Positions 1-8,291 are shown, counted from the stretch's first letter. The stretch: DNA of 32,859 nucleotides from Nocardiopsis salina YIM 90010 (GCF_000341025.1 NZ_ANBF01000191.1:639-33497); one strand, 5' to 3'. The notes: generated by a model from the letters alone, not told the origin. A program made the numbers and translations.

Positions 1-308
1 AGCAGAGCGGGGCCGCCGGCCATCCCGAACCCAGCGGTGGCGAGCACGGCGGCGACCACCGCGAGCAGTGTGATCCGGGCCCCGGTGTCCAGAACGTTCC
101 ATGCGGTGGCCATGAACGTGACCACGGCCGCCAGAACGAGCCCGCCGCCGACGTAACCCAGGACCTCCGCCCAGCGGCCGCGAGCCCCGGTGCGCTCCTC
201 GGCCGCCGCGAGGGCGGAGGCGACCGCGTCGGCCTGCCCGCGGGTGATGACCCCTTGTTCGATCAGTCTGCCCAACGCCTCAGCGCGGGCGCCATCGCGC
301 GCCTCCAC
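1..308 (-). CDS. Partial membrane protein, DUF2157-like N-terminus
   Basis: Only the first ~102 codons are present; the gene runs off the left edge. The reading begins MEARDGARAEALGRLIEQGV, an amphipathic N-terminal segment rich in Ala, Glu and Arg. A hydrophobic helix (around GYVGGGLVLAAVVTFMATAW) and the start of a second one (ITLLAVVAAVLATAG) follow. A short helical 'LIEQGVIT..QAD' segment ahead of membrane helices is typical of DUF2157 proteins, whose function is unknown. The GTG at 308 was chosen because GGGAAGG lies about 10 nt upstream; the open frame continues further upstream without an ATG, so the start is uncertain. It is on the same strand as the TetR gene upstream but separated from it by about 165 nt. 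Confidence 0.55.
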   Translation of the reverse strand, partial: MEARDGARAEALGRLIEQGVITRGQADAVASALAAAEERTGARGRWAEVLGYVGGGLVLAAVVTFMATAWNVLDTGARITLLAVVAAVLATAGFGMAGGPAL

Positions 309-474
309 CGGGGTACCGCCTTCCCATCGCTCACGAACCGGCCTGTGCTGTCTGCCCGGATCCGGCCGCGTGATGCGGCTGCTTCGGTGACCGGGGCCGG
401 TCCCATTCCAACGCGCTGCGATGACGGTGTCCTGAGCACGCGTACTCAGGGGGCCGCGCGAGGCACGGAGCTGG

Positions 475-1077
475 TCACGCGGATCCTGCTCTCACGGTGG
501 CTCGCGCGAGCGAGAGGTAGCGTTCCACGACCTGGTCCGGGCCGAGTTCCCCGTCGGGCCGGAACCACGTCGCCACCGCTACACACATGGTGGTGACTGC
601 ACGGCTCGCGTCCAGGGGGTAGGCCGTGGCGAAGACCCCTTCGGCGACACCTTGTTCGACGATCCGGTCGAGCATGCGCTGCTGTTCATCGCGCAGGGCG
701 ATGTAGGAGTCCCTGACCTCCGGCTTCATGCTCCGGATCTCGGTGGATGCGATGAAGGCCTGCCGACGCCGGTGCATGTGGAACCGCAGCAGGCACTCGA
801 CCACGTGGTCGAACCGGCGTTGCGCGCTCGGGCCCGCCTCCTCCACCGCCTGCCCGCTGCGGTCGAGCAGCTCCTGCATGACAGTCGTGACCAACCCCTC
901 CAGCAGAGCCTGCTTGGAGGGGTAGTGGTGGTAGAGACCGGGCACGGACAGGTGGGCCTTCTCCGCGATGCGTCGGATGCTGGTCCCGTGGTAGCCCTGC
1001 TCTGCGAAGGCCGAGAGCGCAGCGGCCAGGGGGGCCGGAAGCGGTTCGTCCCCGAACGAGCGCCATGAACCCGACAC
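475..1077 (-). CDS. TetR/AcrR-family transcriptional repressor
   Basis: A 200-residue protein with an N-terminal TetR helix-turn-helix (AFAEQGYHGTSIRRIAEKA, then SVPGLYHHYPSKQALLEGL at about residues 20-65) and an all-helical ligand/dimerisation domain. The C-terminal part resembles regulators of fatty-acid or CoA-thioester catabolism, where ligands are often acyl-CoAs. The open frame extends to 1182, but GTG at 1077 is preferred: a GAGGA lies just upstream, and the extra residues look non-coding and run into the divergent promoter region. It is transcribed divergently from the acyl-CoA synthetase, with an inverted repeat between them (1199-1214), so it probably represses that synthetase/transporter pair. 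The regulator family is clear; the effector is inferred. Confidence 0.9.
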   Translation of the reverse strand: MSGSWRSFGDEPLPAPLAAALSAFAEQGYHGTSIRRIAEKAHLSVPGLYHHYPSKQALLEGLVTTVMQELLDRSGQAVEEAGPSAQRRFDHVVECLLRFHMHRRRQAFIASTEIRSMKPEVRDSYIALRDEQQRMLDRIVEQGVAEGVFATAYPLDASRAVTTMCVAVATWFRPDGELGPDQVVERYLSLARATVRAGSA

Positions 1078-1198
1078 TGCATCCTCATTTCTGTCGCCTG
1101 TCGAGCACCGTACCGGGTGCCACCACGGCGGGCCTTTCGCGTGGGTGGTGCCGGTGGTATTGACACTCCCTCTGTGAGCCACAACACTTCAGGATACC

Positions 1199-1214
1199 GA
1201 CCGACCGCTCGGTC
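1199..1214. promoter_or_regulatory. Candidate TetR operator (inverted repeat)
   Basis: GACCGA-CCGC-TCGGTC is a perfect 6-bp inverted repeat with a 4-nt spacer. A further related element, TACCGGTCTG, follows at 1217-1226. It lies between the divergent TetR gene and acyl-CoA synthetase gene, 41 nt upstream of the synthetase start. A consensus TTGACA sits at 1160-1165, but no convincing -10 box was found at the right distance. Operators of the ACCGAnnnnTCGGT kind are common for actinobacterial TetR proteins; assignment to the adjacent regulator is inferred. Confidence 0.55.
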
Positions 1215-1254
1215 TGTACCGGTCTGTCGCCGCCCGCAGAGGAAGGACCGCGTC

Positions 1255-2949
1255 ATGCCACCGCACCCCCCATGGACCACAGACGACCCCGACGGGCCCG
1301 CAAACAGGCGGACCGAAGGTCACCGCACCCTCCCGGAGGCGTGGCGGGAACGCGTCGCCGAGGCCCCTGACTCCCCGGCGGTCGTCTACTTCGACGGGGT
1401 CATGACCGCACGGGAGGTCGACGACGACTCCGACGCAGTCGCCGTCGGCCTCGCCGAGCTCGGGGTCGCACGCGGCTCCCGTGTCGGCGTCCACTTGCAG
1501 AACGTCCCGCAGTACGTGCTGACCATGCTGGCGCTCTGGAAACTGGGCGCGACCGTGCTCCCGCTCAACCCCATGTACCGGGGCGAGGAGCTGCGCCGAC
1601 TGGTCGAGGATGCCGAGCCGGTGGGGATCGTGTGTGCGGACACCCGGGTGGGGGAGTCCCGCCGTGCGCTGCGCGGCAGCTCGGTGCGGTGGTTGCTGAG
1701 TACGTGCGACCGCGACCTGCAGACCCGTGACGACCCCCGGGTGTTCACCTCCGCAGAACGGCCCTCCCCCTCCTCCGACGGGGACCTGATGCAGCTGATC
1801 GGGCACCACCGGGGACGGCGCCCGCCCCGCCTCGGACTCACGGGCCAGGACCTCGCCCTGCTCACCTACACGTCGGGAACCACGGGACCGCCCAAAGGGG
1901 CGATGAACACCCATGCCAACGTCCTGGCGGTCACCTCGACCTTCGGGGCGCACGTGGGGCTGGGCCGGGACGACGCGGTACTCGCGGTCGCCCCGCTGTT
2001 CCACATCACGGGCGCCGTCATCAACGCGGCGTTGGGGCTCCTGCACGGGTGCCGACTCGTCTTCACCAACCGGTTCCACTCCGAGGTCGTGCTCGACGCC
2101 TTCACCGAACACGGTGTGACCTTCACGATCGGATCGATCACCGTCTTCAACGCACTGTCCGAGAGCCCCCGCGCCACACGGGAGAGCTTCCGGTCGGTCC
2201 GGGCCCTCTACTCCGGCGGTGCCCCCGTCCCGCCCGCCACCGTCGAACGGTTCCGGGAACGTTTCGGCGCCTACATCCACAACGCCTACGGGATGACGGA
2301 GAGCACCTCCGGGGTCATCGCGGTCCCTCCGGGCGAGGCCGCCCCGGTGGACGGGGCCAGCGGGTGCCTGTCCATCGGCAAGGCGCTCCCGCACGTCAGA
2401 GCGCGTGTCGTCGACCCCTCGGGCAGCTCTGTGCCGCCCGGCTCGCAGGGCGAACTGGAGCTGTCCGGACCCCAGGTCGTGCCCGGATACTGGCGCAGCG
2501 CCGGGGCCACGGCCGCCACCTTTCCCTCGGGCCGCCTGCGCACCGGGGACGTCGCCGTCATCGACCACGACGGGTGGGTCTACCTCGTCGACCGCCTCAA
2601 GGACCAGATCAATGTGTCCGGGTACAAGGTCTGGCCACGCGAGGTGGAGGACGTGCTCCACCAGCACCCCTCCGTGCACGAGGCCGCCGTGGTCGGCCGC
2701 CCCGACGACTACCGGGGCGAGGCGGTCGTCGCCCACGTCTCGCTCGCGTCCGGAACGAGGGCCACGGAGGCGGAACTCCTCGCGTTCACCCGAGAACGCA
2801 TCGCCGCCTACAAGCGCCCGCGCGAGGTCCACGTGGTCGAGGAACTGCCCAAGACGGTCACCGGCAAGATCAGGCGGAGCGCCCTGCGAGACCACGACCC
2901 CGACACCCCCGTCGGCGGCTCGCGCGGAGAAGGAGGCAACGACACGTGA
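1255..2949 (+). CDS. Acyl-CoA synthetase (AMP-forming, class I adenylate-forming)
   Basis: A 564-residue ANL-superfamily enzyme that would activate a carboxylic acid to its CoA thioester via an acyl-adenylate. All core motifs are visible: phosphate-binding loop TYTSGTTGPPKGAM (about residues 204-217), NAYGMTES (343-350), RTGDVAVID (about 429-437), the hinge region DRLKDQINVSGYK (about 446-458) and the catalytic lysine in PKTVTGKIRR (about 532-541). Length is normal for medium/long-chain or aryl acyl-CoA ligases. ATG 1255 is chosen for the GAGGAAGGA seven bases upstream; the open frame starts earlier, at 1117. Its stop overlaps the start of the MHS transporter gene, so both are probably one transcript controlled by the divergent TetR. 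The substrate cannot be read from sequence; the co-transcribed transporter suggests an imported organic acid. Confidence 0.93.
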   Translation: MPPHPPWTTDDPDGPANRRTEGHRTLPEAWRERVAEAPDSPAVVYFDGVMTAREVDDDSDAVAVGLAELGVARGSRVGVHLQNVPQYVLTMLALWKLGATVLPLNPMYRGEELRRLVEDAEPVGIVCADTRVGESRRALRGSSVRWLLSTCDRDLQTRDDPRVFTSAERPSPSSDGDLMQLIGHHRGRRPPRLGLTGQDLALLTYTSGTTGPPKGAMNTHANVLAVTSTFGAHVGLGRDDAVLAVAPLFHITGAVINAALGLLHGCRLVFTNRFHSEVVLDAFTEHGVTFTIGSITVFNALSESPRATRESFRSVRALYSGGAPVPPATVERFRERFGAYIHNAYGMTESTSGVIAVPPGEAAPVDGASGCLSIGKALPHVRARVVDPSGSSVPPGSQGELELSGPQVVPGYWRSAGATAATFPSGRLRTGDVAVIDHDGWVYLVDRLKDQINVSGYKVWPREVEDVLHQHPSVHEAAVVGRPDDYRGEAVVAHVSLASGTRATEAELLAFTRERIAAYKRPREVHVVEELPKTVTGKIRRSALRDHDPDTPVGGSRGEGGNDT

Positions 2950-4268
2950 GCGCCCCCACCGGCACCGGGCCGCCCCCGCCCTCCCCGGGACCCACACACC
3001 GGTCCAGGAAGAAGTCCCTGTTGGCCAGCACGGTGGGCAACGTACTCGAGTGGTACGAATGGAGCGCCTACGCGGTCTTCACGCCCTTCATCGCCGCCGT
3101 GATGTTCCACCAGGGCGACCCGGTCTCGGCGCTGCTGTCCACTCTCGCCGTCTTCGCGGTCGGGTTCCTGATGCGTCCCCTCGGCGGCATCGTGTTCGGA
3201 CGCATCGCGGACCGGCGCGGACGCAAGTTCGTACTGATCACGACCCTGCTCATGATGGCCGCGGGAAGCATGGTCATCGGGGTCATGCCGACCTACGAGA
3301 CCATCGGCGCCTGGGCCTCGCTCATCCTGCTCAGCGCCCGTGTCCTCCAGGGTTTCGCGCACGGCGGGGAGTCGGCCACCGCCTACTCCTACGTCGGTGA
3401 GATCGCGCCGTCCCACCGGCGCGGTATGTGGGGCAGCGTCGCCTTCATCGCCATCTACGGAGGCTCCGTCCTGGCCTACAGCCTCGGCGGGGCGATCACC
3501 ACCGTGCTCTCGGAATCGGCGGTCGCCGAGTGGGGATGGCGTATCCCCTTCCTGTTGGGCGCCCTGCTCGCCGTCGTCGCCCTCTACCTGCGGCGCGGCA
3601 TGGACGAGAGCGACGTCTTCGAGGCCGACCAGGGACGGGAGGGCAGCGAGGAACAAGGAGCCGAGAAGGCGGACCCGGCCGCCGACCGCAGCCGGGTCAC
3701 CAAGGCCGTGCTGGTCATGATCGCGATGATCTCCGGTATCACCGCCGCGCACTACACGTGGACGTCCTACGTCGCCACATACGCCATCACCCAACAGGGC
3801 ATGGACCCGGACACGGCGTACTGGATGTCGGTGATCGCGCAGGTCGTCGCCCTGGTCTCGCTGCCGTTCTGGGGCCTGCTGTCGGACCGGATCGGCCGGC
3901 GCCCCATGCTGCTGATCTTCGCCGGGCTCATGTTCACCCTCCAGTACCCCCTCACCCAGTTGATCAGCTCGAGCGGATGGACGCTGCTGCTGGCGACGAC
4001 CATCGCCCTCCTGGTGGTCTCGGCGCCCGCCGCGGCCATGTCGGCGATCCTGACCGAGTCCTTCCCCACACGTGTACGGACCCAGGGGATCGGGTTCGCC
4101 TACTCCTTGTCCGTGGCGGTGTTCGGGGGGAGTGCCCCCTACCTCAACCAGTTGTTCAACGGGTTGGGGATCGGCTGGGTCTTCGGGGCCTACATCATGG
4201 TCCTGTGCGCCTTCACCGGTATCGCCTGCCTCTTCATCCGGGAGACGAGGGGGCTCAGGCTCAAGTGA
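2946..4268 (+). CDS. MFS transporter, metabolite:H+ symporter (MHS) type
   Basis: A 440-residue, about 12-helix permease of the MHS branch (ShiA/ProP/KgtP-like), which typically imports small carboxylates or zwitterions with protons. Family marks are GNVLEWYEW at the first helix, the loop 2-3 motif RPLGGIVFGRIADRRGRK, and its repeat LLSDRIGRRPM in the second half. A charged central loop (EGSEEQGAEKADPAADRSR region) separates the two six-helix halves. It starts at GTG 2946, overlapping the synthetase stop by 4 bp (GTGA), with AGGAGG about ten bases upstream. This indicates translational coupling, so the transporter probably supplies the acid activated by the upstream ligase. It converges on the next TetR gene. 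Confidence 0.92.
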   Translation: MSAPTGTGPPPPSPGPTHRSRKKSLLASTVGNVLEWYEWSAYAVFTPFIAAVMFHQGDPVSALLSTLAVFAVGFLMRPLGGIVFGRIADRRGRKFVLITTLLMMAAGSMVIGVMPTYETIGAWASLILLSARVLQGFAHGGESATAYSYVGEIAPSHRRGMWGSVAFIAIYGGSVLAYSLGGAITTVLSESAVAEWGWRIPFLLGALLAVVALYLRRGMDESDVFEADQGREGSEEQGAEKADPAADRSRVTKAVLVMIAMISGITAAHYTWTSYVATYAITQQGMDPDTAYWMSVIAQVVALVSLPFWGLLSDRIGRRPMLLIFAGLMFTLQYPLTQLISSSGWTLLLATTIALLVVSAPAAAMSAILTESFPTRVRTQGIGFAYSLSVAVFGGSAPYLNQLFNGLGIGWVFGAYIMVLCAFTGIACLFIRETRGLRLK

Positions 4269-4307
4269 AGGGGTCGGTGTCGCCGGCGCCCGGCGGCCCC
4301 GACCCGT

Positions 4308-4928
4308 TCAGGGGGCGCCGGGCGGGTCCCCGAGGGCATCCAGGTAACGGTCCAGCGCCGAGGTGAACACACGTTCGTCCACGGCGTCGGGGTCGGTCTC
4401 CTCGACGGCCCGGGCCAGGGGTTCGTACTCGGGGCGGTAGCTCTCCGGGGCACGCGCGAACCCCGCCGAGAACGGCACCATGACCGAACCCATCACGAGG
4501 TAGTCGACCGCGAGCACGATCTCCAGCGCCTCGGAGTGCGACCATCCCGCACCGGTCAGCCGTACGACCGCTTCGGTGTAATAGCGCAGTGACGAGGGGG
4601 CGCTGACGGTACGGCGGGCGATGACCGCGGTCGCGTTGGGGTGATCGAGGAAAGCCTTGCGGTAGGAGAGCGCGAAGGCGCGCATCCCCTGTCGCCAGTC
4701 ACCGTCCTCCAACAGCGCCGGGTCCGTGTCGCCGGAGATGAGTTCGGTGACCAACTCGAGGATCTCGGCCTTGGACCGGACGTGGTTGTAGATCGAGGAG
4801 GCCTTCACGTCCAACCGGCGTGCGACCTCCCGCAGGGTGAGGGCCCGCTCGCCCTCCTCGTCGAGCACCGCCAGCGCCGTCGTGGCGATCAGGGCGCGTG
4901 TGATGTCCGGTCGTGGTCCGCTCTTCAC
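4308..4928 (-). CDS. TetR-family regulator of the NCS1 permease operon
   Basis: A 206-residue regulator with an N-terminal helix-turn-helix (ALTLREVARRLDVKASSIYNH) and a C-terminal helical domain of the TetR/AcrR type that keeps a YYTEAVVRL..G segment and acidic C-terminus. Two start codons are possible: GTG 4928 (chosen) and TTG 4940, which would add MAAR; neither has a clear ribosome site. It is divergent from the small-protein/NCS1/amidohydrolase operon. A perfect inverted repeat at 5009-5023 sits just after that operon's predicted -10 box. The most economical reading is that this protein represses the operon until the transported compound or a product of it is present. The ligand is unknown. 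Confidence 0.88.
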   Translation of the reverse strand: MKSGPRPDITRALIATTALAVLDEEGERALTLREVARRLDVKASSIYNHVRSKAEILELVTELISGDTDPALLEDGDWRQGMRAFALSYRKAFLDHPNATAVIARRTVSAPSSLRYYTEAVVRLTGAGWSHSEALEIVLAVDYLVMGSVMVPFSAGFARAPESYRPEYEPLARAVEETDPDAVDERVFTSALDRYLDALGDPPGAP

Positions 4929-4975
4929 CCTTGCCGCCAACCCGTGCGCATCATCAGATCCTTCTCATGGGGGAC

Positions 4976-5004
4976 TTCACAGATCCTGGAATGCTCTCTA
5001 CGGT
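4976..5004 (+). promoter_or_regulatory. Predicted sigma-70-type promoter of the NCS1 operon
   Basis: TTCACA (4976-4981), a 17-nt spacer and TACGGT (4999-5004) match the actinobacterial housekeeping -35/-10 pattern. The predicted transcription start is near 5011, inside the operator at 5009-5023 and about 30 nt upstream of the first ATG. Confidence 0.5.
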
Positions 5005-5008
5005 ATCA

Positions 5009-5023
5009 ACTAACAACGTTAGT
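5009..5023. promoter_or_regulatory. Candidate TetR operator, perfect inverted repeat
   Basis: ACTAAC-AAC-GTTAGT is a perfect 6-bp inverted repeat around a 3-nt centre. It is conspicuous because it is AT-rich in very GC-rich DNA. It overlaps the predicted start of transcription of the NCS1 operon, the usual position for steric repression. The adjacent divergent TetR gene (4308-4928) is the obvious candidate binder. Confidence 0.65.
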
Positions 5024-5039
5024 CACCAGGAGGCCTCCT

Positions 5040-5204
5040 ATGCCCCCGGACGAGAGCGCGGAACTGCAGCACCGCCTGCACGTTCTCGAATCCGCCCGTT
5101 CCCGAGACCCCGCGCACGCCGACCTGCCCACACCCGACCTCGTGCTCGTGAGCCTGGCCGTCCTCGGGCTCAGCGTGTGGTTGCTGTGGTGGGGGATGCC
5201 ATGA
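5040..5204 (+). CDS. 54-aa single-helix membrane microprotein, coupled to NCS1 permease
   Basis: Begins MPPDESAELQHRLHVLESAR: a charged, probably cytoplasmic N-terminal helix with heptad-like Leu spacing. One C-terminal transmembrane helix (LVLVSLAVLGLSVWLLWWGM) ends at the stop. ATG 5040 is preceded by AGGAGG at the right distance. Its stop overlaps the permease ATG by 4 bp (ATGA), so the two are translated together. Small one- or two-helix proteins encoded just before solute transporters are known as accessory subunits in several symporter families (for example DUF485 or YhdT with SSS symporters). A similar role for this NCS1 system is inference. It is not an obvious member of any named family. 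Confidence 0.75.
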   Translation: MPPDESAELQHRLHVLESARSRDPAHADLPTPDLVLVSLAVLGLSVWLLWWGMP

Positions 5205-6640
5205 AGGAGACCACCGCGTCCGGCACCGAACCGGGGCAGGGCACCGGCGGCCGTGCCGGTGCCGCACTGGGCGGGATGCCCCTCCTGCGCCACGAACGGG
5301 TCTGGGGCTTCTGGAACTTCACCTCGGTCAATGTCAGCCTGGCCATCGCGACCTGGGCCTTCCTCACCGGAGGCAGCGTCGCCCTCTTCGTTGGCGCCCA
5401 GGCCGCGATCGCCACCGTCGTCGTGGGCAACCTCGTCGGCGTCGTGCTCGTCTCGCTGACCACCTGCATGCCCTCCGCCAAGTACGGGGTCGAGCAGTTC
5501 GTGGCTCTGCGCAGCGTCTTCGGGAGGAACGGGGTCCGGGTCCTGCTGATGGTGCTCCTGCCGTTCCTGCTGGCCACGTGGAACGCAGTCCTGGCCATCA
5601 TGATCGGGCGGGCCCTGACCAACGTGGCCAACGCGGTCCTCGGGACCGACCTGCGGGCGGATTCCCCCGTCACCATCGGCCTGTGCCTGGCCGCCCTGGC
5701 CACCGCCTGGTTCCTGCTGCTGCGCGGTCCCATGTCGCTGAGCCGGGTCAACAACCTCATCGCGCCGGCCCTGGCCGCCGTCACCCTCCTGATGCTGGTG
5801 GTGCTCCTGCGCGAGTACACCCCCGAGCAGTTGGCTGCCCTGGAGCCGCTCGACCCGACCGGGGTGCCGCTGCTGGACTACACCAACGCCCTCGAGGTGT
5901 GCCTGGGCGCCGGGCTCTCCTGGTGGGCGATCGTCGGGAACCTGGCCCGGCTCACCACCACACCTCGTGTGGCCTTCTGGCCCAACCTCATCGGCCTCTT
6001 CGGGGCCAGCGCCGTCGCCGGCACGATCGGCTGCCTGGCCGCGCTCGCCTTCGGCGACAGCGACCCCACCACGTGGATGATCCCGGTGGGCGGTGTCGTT
6101 CTGGGTGCCCTGGCCCTGCTCTTCGTGGCCCTGGCCAACATCACCAGCATCATGGGCCAGACCTACTCCGGTGCGCTCGCGGTGCTGCGACTGCACACCG
6201 GCTTCCACCGCCTCCCCTGGCCCGTGCTCTCGGCCCTGCTGCTCGTCCCCGCGAGCGTGATGGTCTTCTTCCCCGGCGGTGTCTACGAACTGTTCTTCCA
6301 GTTCTTGGCGGTGGTGTCGCTCATCGTCTCGCCGCTGTGCGGGGTCTACTTCGCCGACTACCACCTGTTGCGCCGGCGCACTCTGCACCTGCGGGACCTG
6401 TACAGCGACGACCGGGAGTCCCGCTACGGGTTCTGGCGCGGTTTCAACCCCGCGGCCTTCGTGTCCGTGCTCGCGGGTGCCGCGGTCTACCTGGCCCTGC
6501 TGAACCCGCTGACCTACGAGAGCGCGCCGCTCTTCCCCTACCTGACGGCTTCACTGCCCGCCTTCGCCGTCACCGCCGCGACCCACGTCGCGTTGACCAA
6601 GACCGTCGTCAAACCGTTGAACAAGGGAGGATACCGATGA
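5201..6640 (+). CDS. NCS1-family nucleobase/hydantoin-type permease
   Basis: A 479-residue, about 12-helix permease of the nucleobase:cation symporter-1 family (CodB/PurP/Mhp1-like), which imports cytosine, purines, allantoin, hydantoins or similar ring compounds. Supporting marks are the N-terminal RVWGFWNFTSVNVSLAIATW segment with the usual Asn-rich first helix, LSWWAIVGNLARLTTTPR in the middle, and ANITSIMGQTYSGAL in the second half. The start ATG 5201 overlaps the small protein stop, and the permease stop overlaps the amidohydrolase start, both as ATGA. Pairing with a metal-dependent amidohydrolase suggests uptake followed by hydrolytic opening of a cyclic amide or similar compound. The exact substrate cannot be told. 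Confidence 0.9.
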   Translation: MKETTASGTEPGQGTGGRAGAALGGMPLLRHERVWGFWNFTSVNVSLAIATWAFLTGGSVALFVGAQAAIATVVVGNLVGVVLVSLTTCMPSAKYGVEQFVALRSVFGRNGVRVLLMVLLPFLLATWNAVLAIMIGRALTNVANAVLGTDLRADSPVTIGLCLAALATAWFLLLRGPMSLSRVNNLIAPALAAVTLLMLVVLLREYTPEQLAALEPLDPTGVPLLDYTNALEVCLGAGLSWWAIVGNLARLTTTPRVAFWPNLIGLFGASAVAGTIGCLAALAFGDSDPTTWMIPVGGVVLGALALLFVALANITSIMGQTYSGALAVLRLHTGFHRLPWPVLSALLLVPASVMVFFPGGVYELFFQFLAVVSLIVSPLCGVYFADYHLLRRRTLHLRDLYSDDRESRYGFWRGFNPAAFVSVLAGAAVYLALLNPLTYESAPLFPYLTASLPAFAVTAATHVALTKTVVKPLNKGGYR

Positions 6641-8250
6641 CCGAGATCCCCGACCTGCTGATCCGCGGGGCCCGAGTGCACACGATGGACCGCGACCGCC
6701 CAGCCGCCGAGGCCGTGGCCGTCCGCGGCGGCACCGTCGTCGCGGTCGGCTCGGACCGCGAGGTGGGAGCACTGGCCGGACGCCGCACGGAGGTCGTCGA
6801 CGGCAAGGGCATGACGGTCACCCCGGGCCTGATCGATTCCCACCAACACCCGGTGATGGCCCTGTCCCAGAGCCACGGGCTGGACCTGACCGGCGTGGAG
6901 GACCTGGGCGAGCTGCGCAGTGTGCTGAGCGCCTACTCCGCGGACCTGCCCGAGGACGCGTGGGTGATCGCCTCGGGCACCGATTACAACGCGTTCGAGC
7001 GCGGGATCCCGCACCGCGACGACATCGACGAGGCGGTGGGAGGGCGCCCCGCGATGCTGACCATGATGGACGCGCACAACGCGCTCCTGAGCAGCGAAGG
7101 GCTGCGCCGCGCGGGCATCACCGGCCCGGTCTCCTTCGCCGACCACTCGGAGATCGACGTGGACTCCGACGGGCGACCGACGGGGTACCTGCGCGAGATG
7201 TCCGCCGTGATGCTGGCCCGGGAAGCGGTGCCCGAGATGGACGTCGAGGCCTGCGCCCGGGAACTGCGCCGGACCATGGAACACCAGAACGCGCTGGGCC
7301 TGACCGGCCTGCACGTGCTGGACCAGATGCCGAACACGGTCGAGACGCTGCAGTTGATGTCCGAACGGGACGAACTGCCCGTGCGAGTGCTGCTCGCCCC
7401 CTGGGCGCTCCCAGGCCGGGTCCAGGACTCCCTGGAGATCGTCCGCGACCTCCGGAACAGGTCCGGGCGGCTCCTGCGCACGGCGGCGGTGAAGTTCCTC
7501 CTCGACGGGACCATCGACGGGGGAGCGGCGTGGCTGCACCACCCCGACTGCCACGGGGAGGGGGACCGGCCGATCTGGCGGGACCCGCAGCAGTACCGCG
7601 ATGCAGTCCAGGCCGTGGCAGGGCTGGGGCTGCCCTCCTTCACCCACGCGATCGGCGACCGTGCGGTGACCTACGCCCTGGACACCTACGGCCGGGTGGG
7701 GCCACCGGCCCTGGGCCGCCACCGGATCGAGCACGCGGAGCTGGTCCACGACGACGACGTGCCCCGCTTCGCCGAGCTGGACGTGGTGGCCTCGATGCAG
7801 CCCACGCACATGGACTGGACCTTCTCCGACGGCTCCGGCAACTGGTCGGGCCGTGTGGGGGTCAAGCGCCTGCCCCGGGCCTGGCGTTACGGCGACATCG
7901 CCGCGGCCGGCGGGCGGGTGGCCCTGGGCTCGGACTGGCCCATCGCCGCGTACGACCCCCGGCCCATCATGGCGGGGGCCAGGCTGCGCCGCCCGGCAGG
8001 CGAGCCCATGCGGCCCGCGGTCGCCCCCGAACAGGCCCTCTCACCGGGCCAGGCGCTGGCCGGGTACACCCGGTGGGCCGCCTACGGGACCGGTGAGGAG
8101 GCCGCGTCGGGGATCGTGCGGGAAGGGGCGCGGGCGGACCTGACCGCCTTCGTCGGAGACCCCCTCACGACCGCCCCCGACGACCTGCCCGGCCTTCCGG
8201 TGGCCCTGACGGTCGTGGACGGGCGTGTGGTGCACCGCCTCGACCGCTGA
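6637..8250 (+). CDS. Metal-dependent amidohydrolase, YtcJ-like (Amidohydro_3)
   Basis: A 537-residue amidohydrolase of the YtcJ/Amidohydro_3 group. Visible are the N-terminal composite-beta segment (DLLIRGARVHTMDRDRPAAE), the metal-binding HxH in LIDSHQHP (His69, His71), AVKFLLDGTIDGGAAW, the histidines in FTHAIGDRA and RIEHAEL, and the catalytic aspartate in ALGSDWPI. The C-terminal part (REGARADLTAFVGDPL, then VDGRVVHRL) closes the small domain. Members hydrolyse C-N bonds of amides, ureas or imides, often with unknown natural substrates. The gene is last in a coupled operon with the NCS1 permease and is followed by a strong hairpin terminator. Import by the permease and cytoplasmic hydrolysis by this enzyme is the inferred pathway. 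Confidence 0.9.
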   Translation: MTEIPDLLIRGARVHTMDRDRPAAEAVAVRGGTVVAVGSDREVGALAGRRTEVVDGKGMTVTPGLIDSHQHPVMALSQSHGLDLTGVEDLGELRSVLSAYSADLPEDAWVIASGTDYNAFERGIPHRDDIDEAVGGRPAMLTMMDAHNALLSSEGLRRAGITGPVSFADHSEIDVDSDGRPTGYLREMSAVMLAREAVPEMDVEACARELRRTMEHQNALGLTGLHVLDQMPNTVETLQLMSERDELPVRVLLAPWALPGRVQDSLEIVRDLRNRSGRLLRTAAVKFLLDGTIDGGAAWLHHPDCHGEGDRPIWRDPQQYRDAVQAVAGLGLPSFTHAIGDRAVTYALDTYGRVGPPALGRHRIEHAELVHDDDVPRFAELDVVASMQPTHMDWTFSDGSGNWSGRVGVKRLPRAWRYGDIAAAGGRVALGSDWPIAAYDPRPIMAGARLRRPAGEPMRPAVAPEQALSPGQALAGYTRWAAYGTGEEAASGIVREGARADLTAFVGDPLTTAPDDLPGLPVALTVVDGRVVHRLDR

Positions 8251-8252
8251 CG

Positions 8253-8277
8253 GCCCCGACGCCGGGGGCGTCGGGGC
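8253..8277 (+). terminator. Hairpin terminator of the NCS1/amidohydrolase operon
   Basis: An 11-bp perfect stem (GCCCCGACGCC / GGCGTCGGGGC) with a GGG loop starts two bases after the amidohydrolase stop and is followed by TTCCT. It also lies just beyond the stop of the convergent DUF4397 gene, so it may work in both directions. Confidence 0.8.
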
Positions 8278-8291
8278 TTCCTGCCTCCGGG

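Noticed and set aside
1189-2997. Very long minus-strand open frame (602 codons) opposite the acyl-CoA synthetase
   Set aside because: It is a shadow frame caused by high GC; it lacks family motifs, while the plus frame has all adenylate-forming motifs.
5006-6388. 460-codon minus-strand open frame opposite the NCS1 permease
   Set aside because: Low-complexity Gly/Gln/His/Asp composition typical of antisense of hydrophobic GC-rich genes; no start signal or domain.
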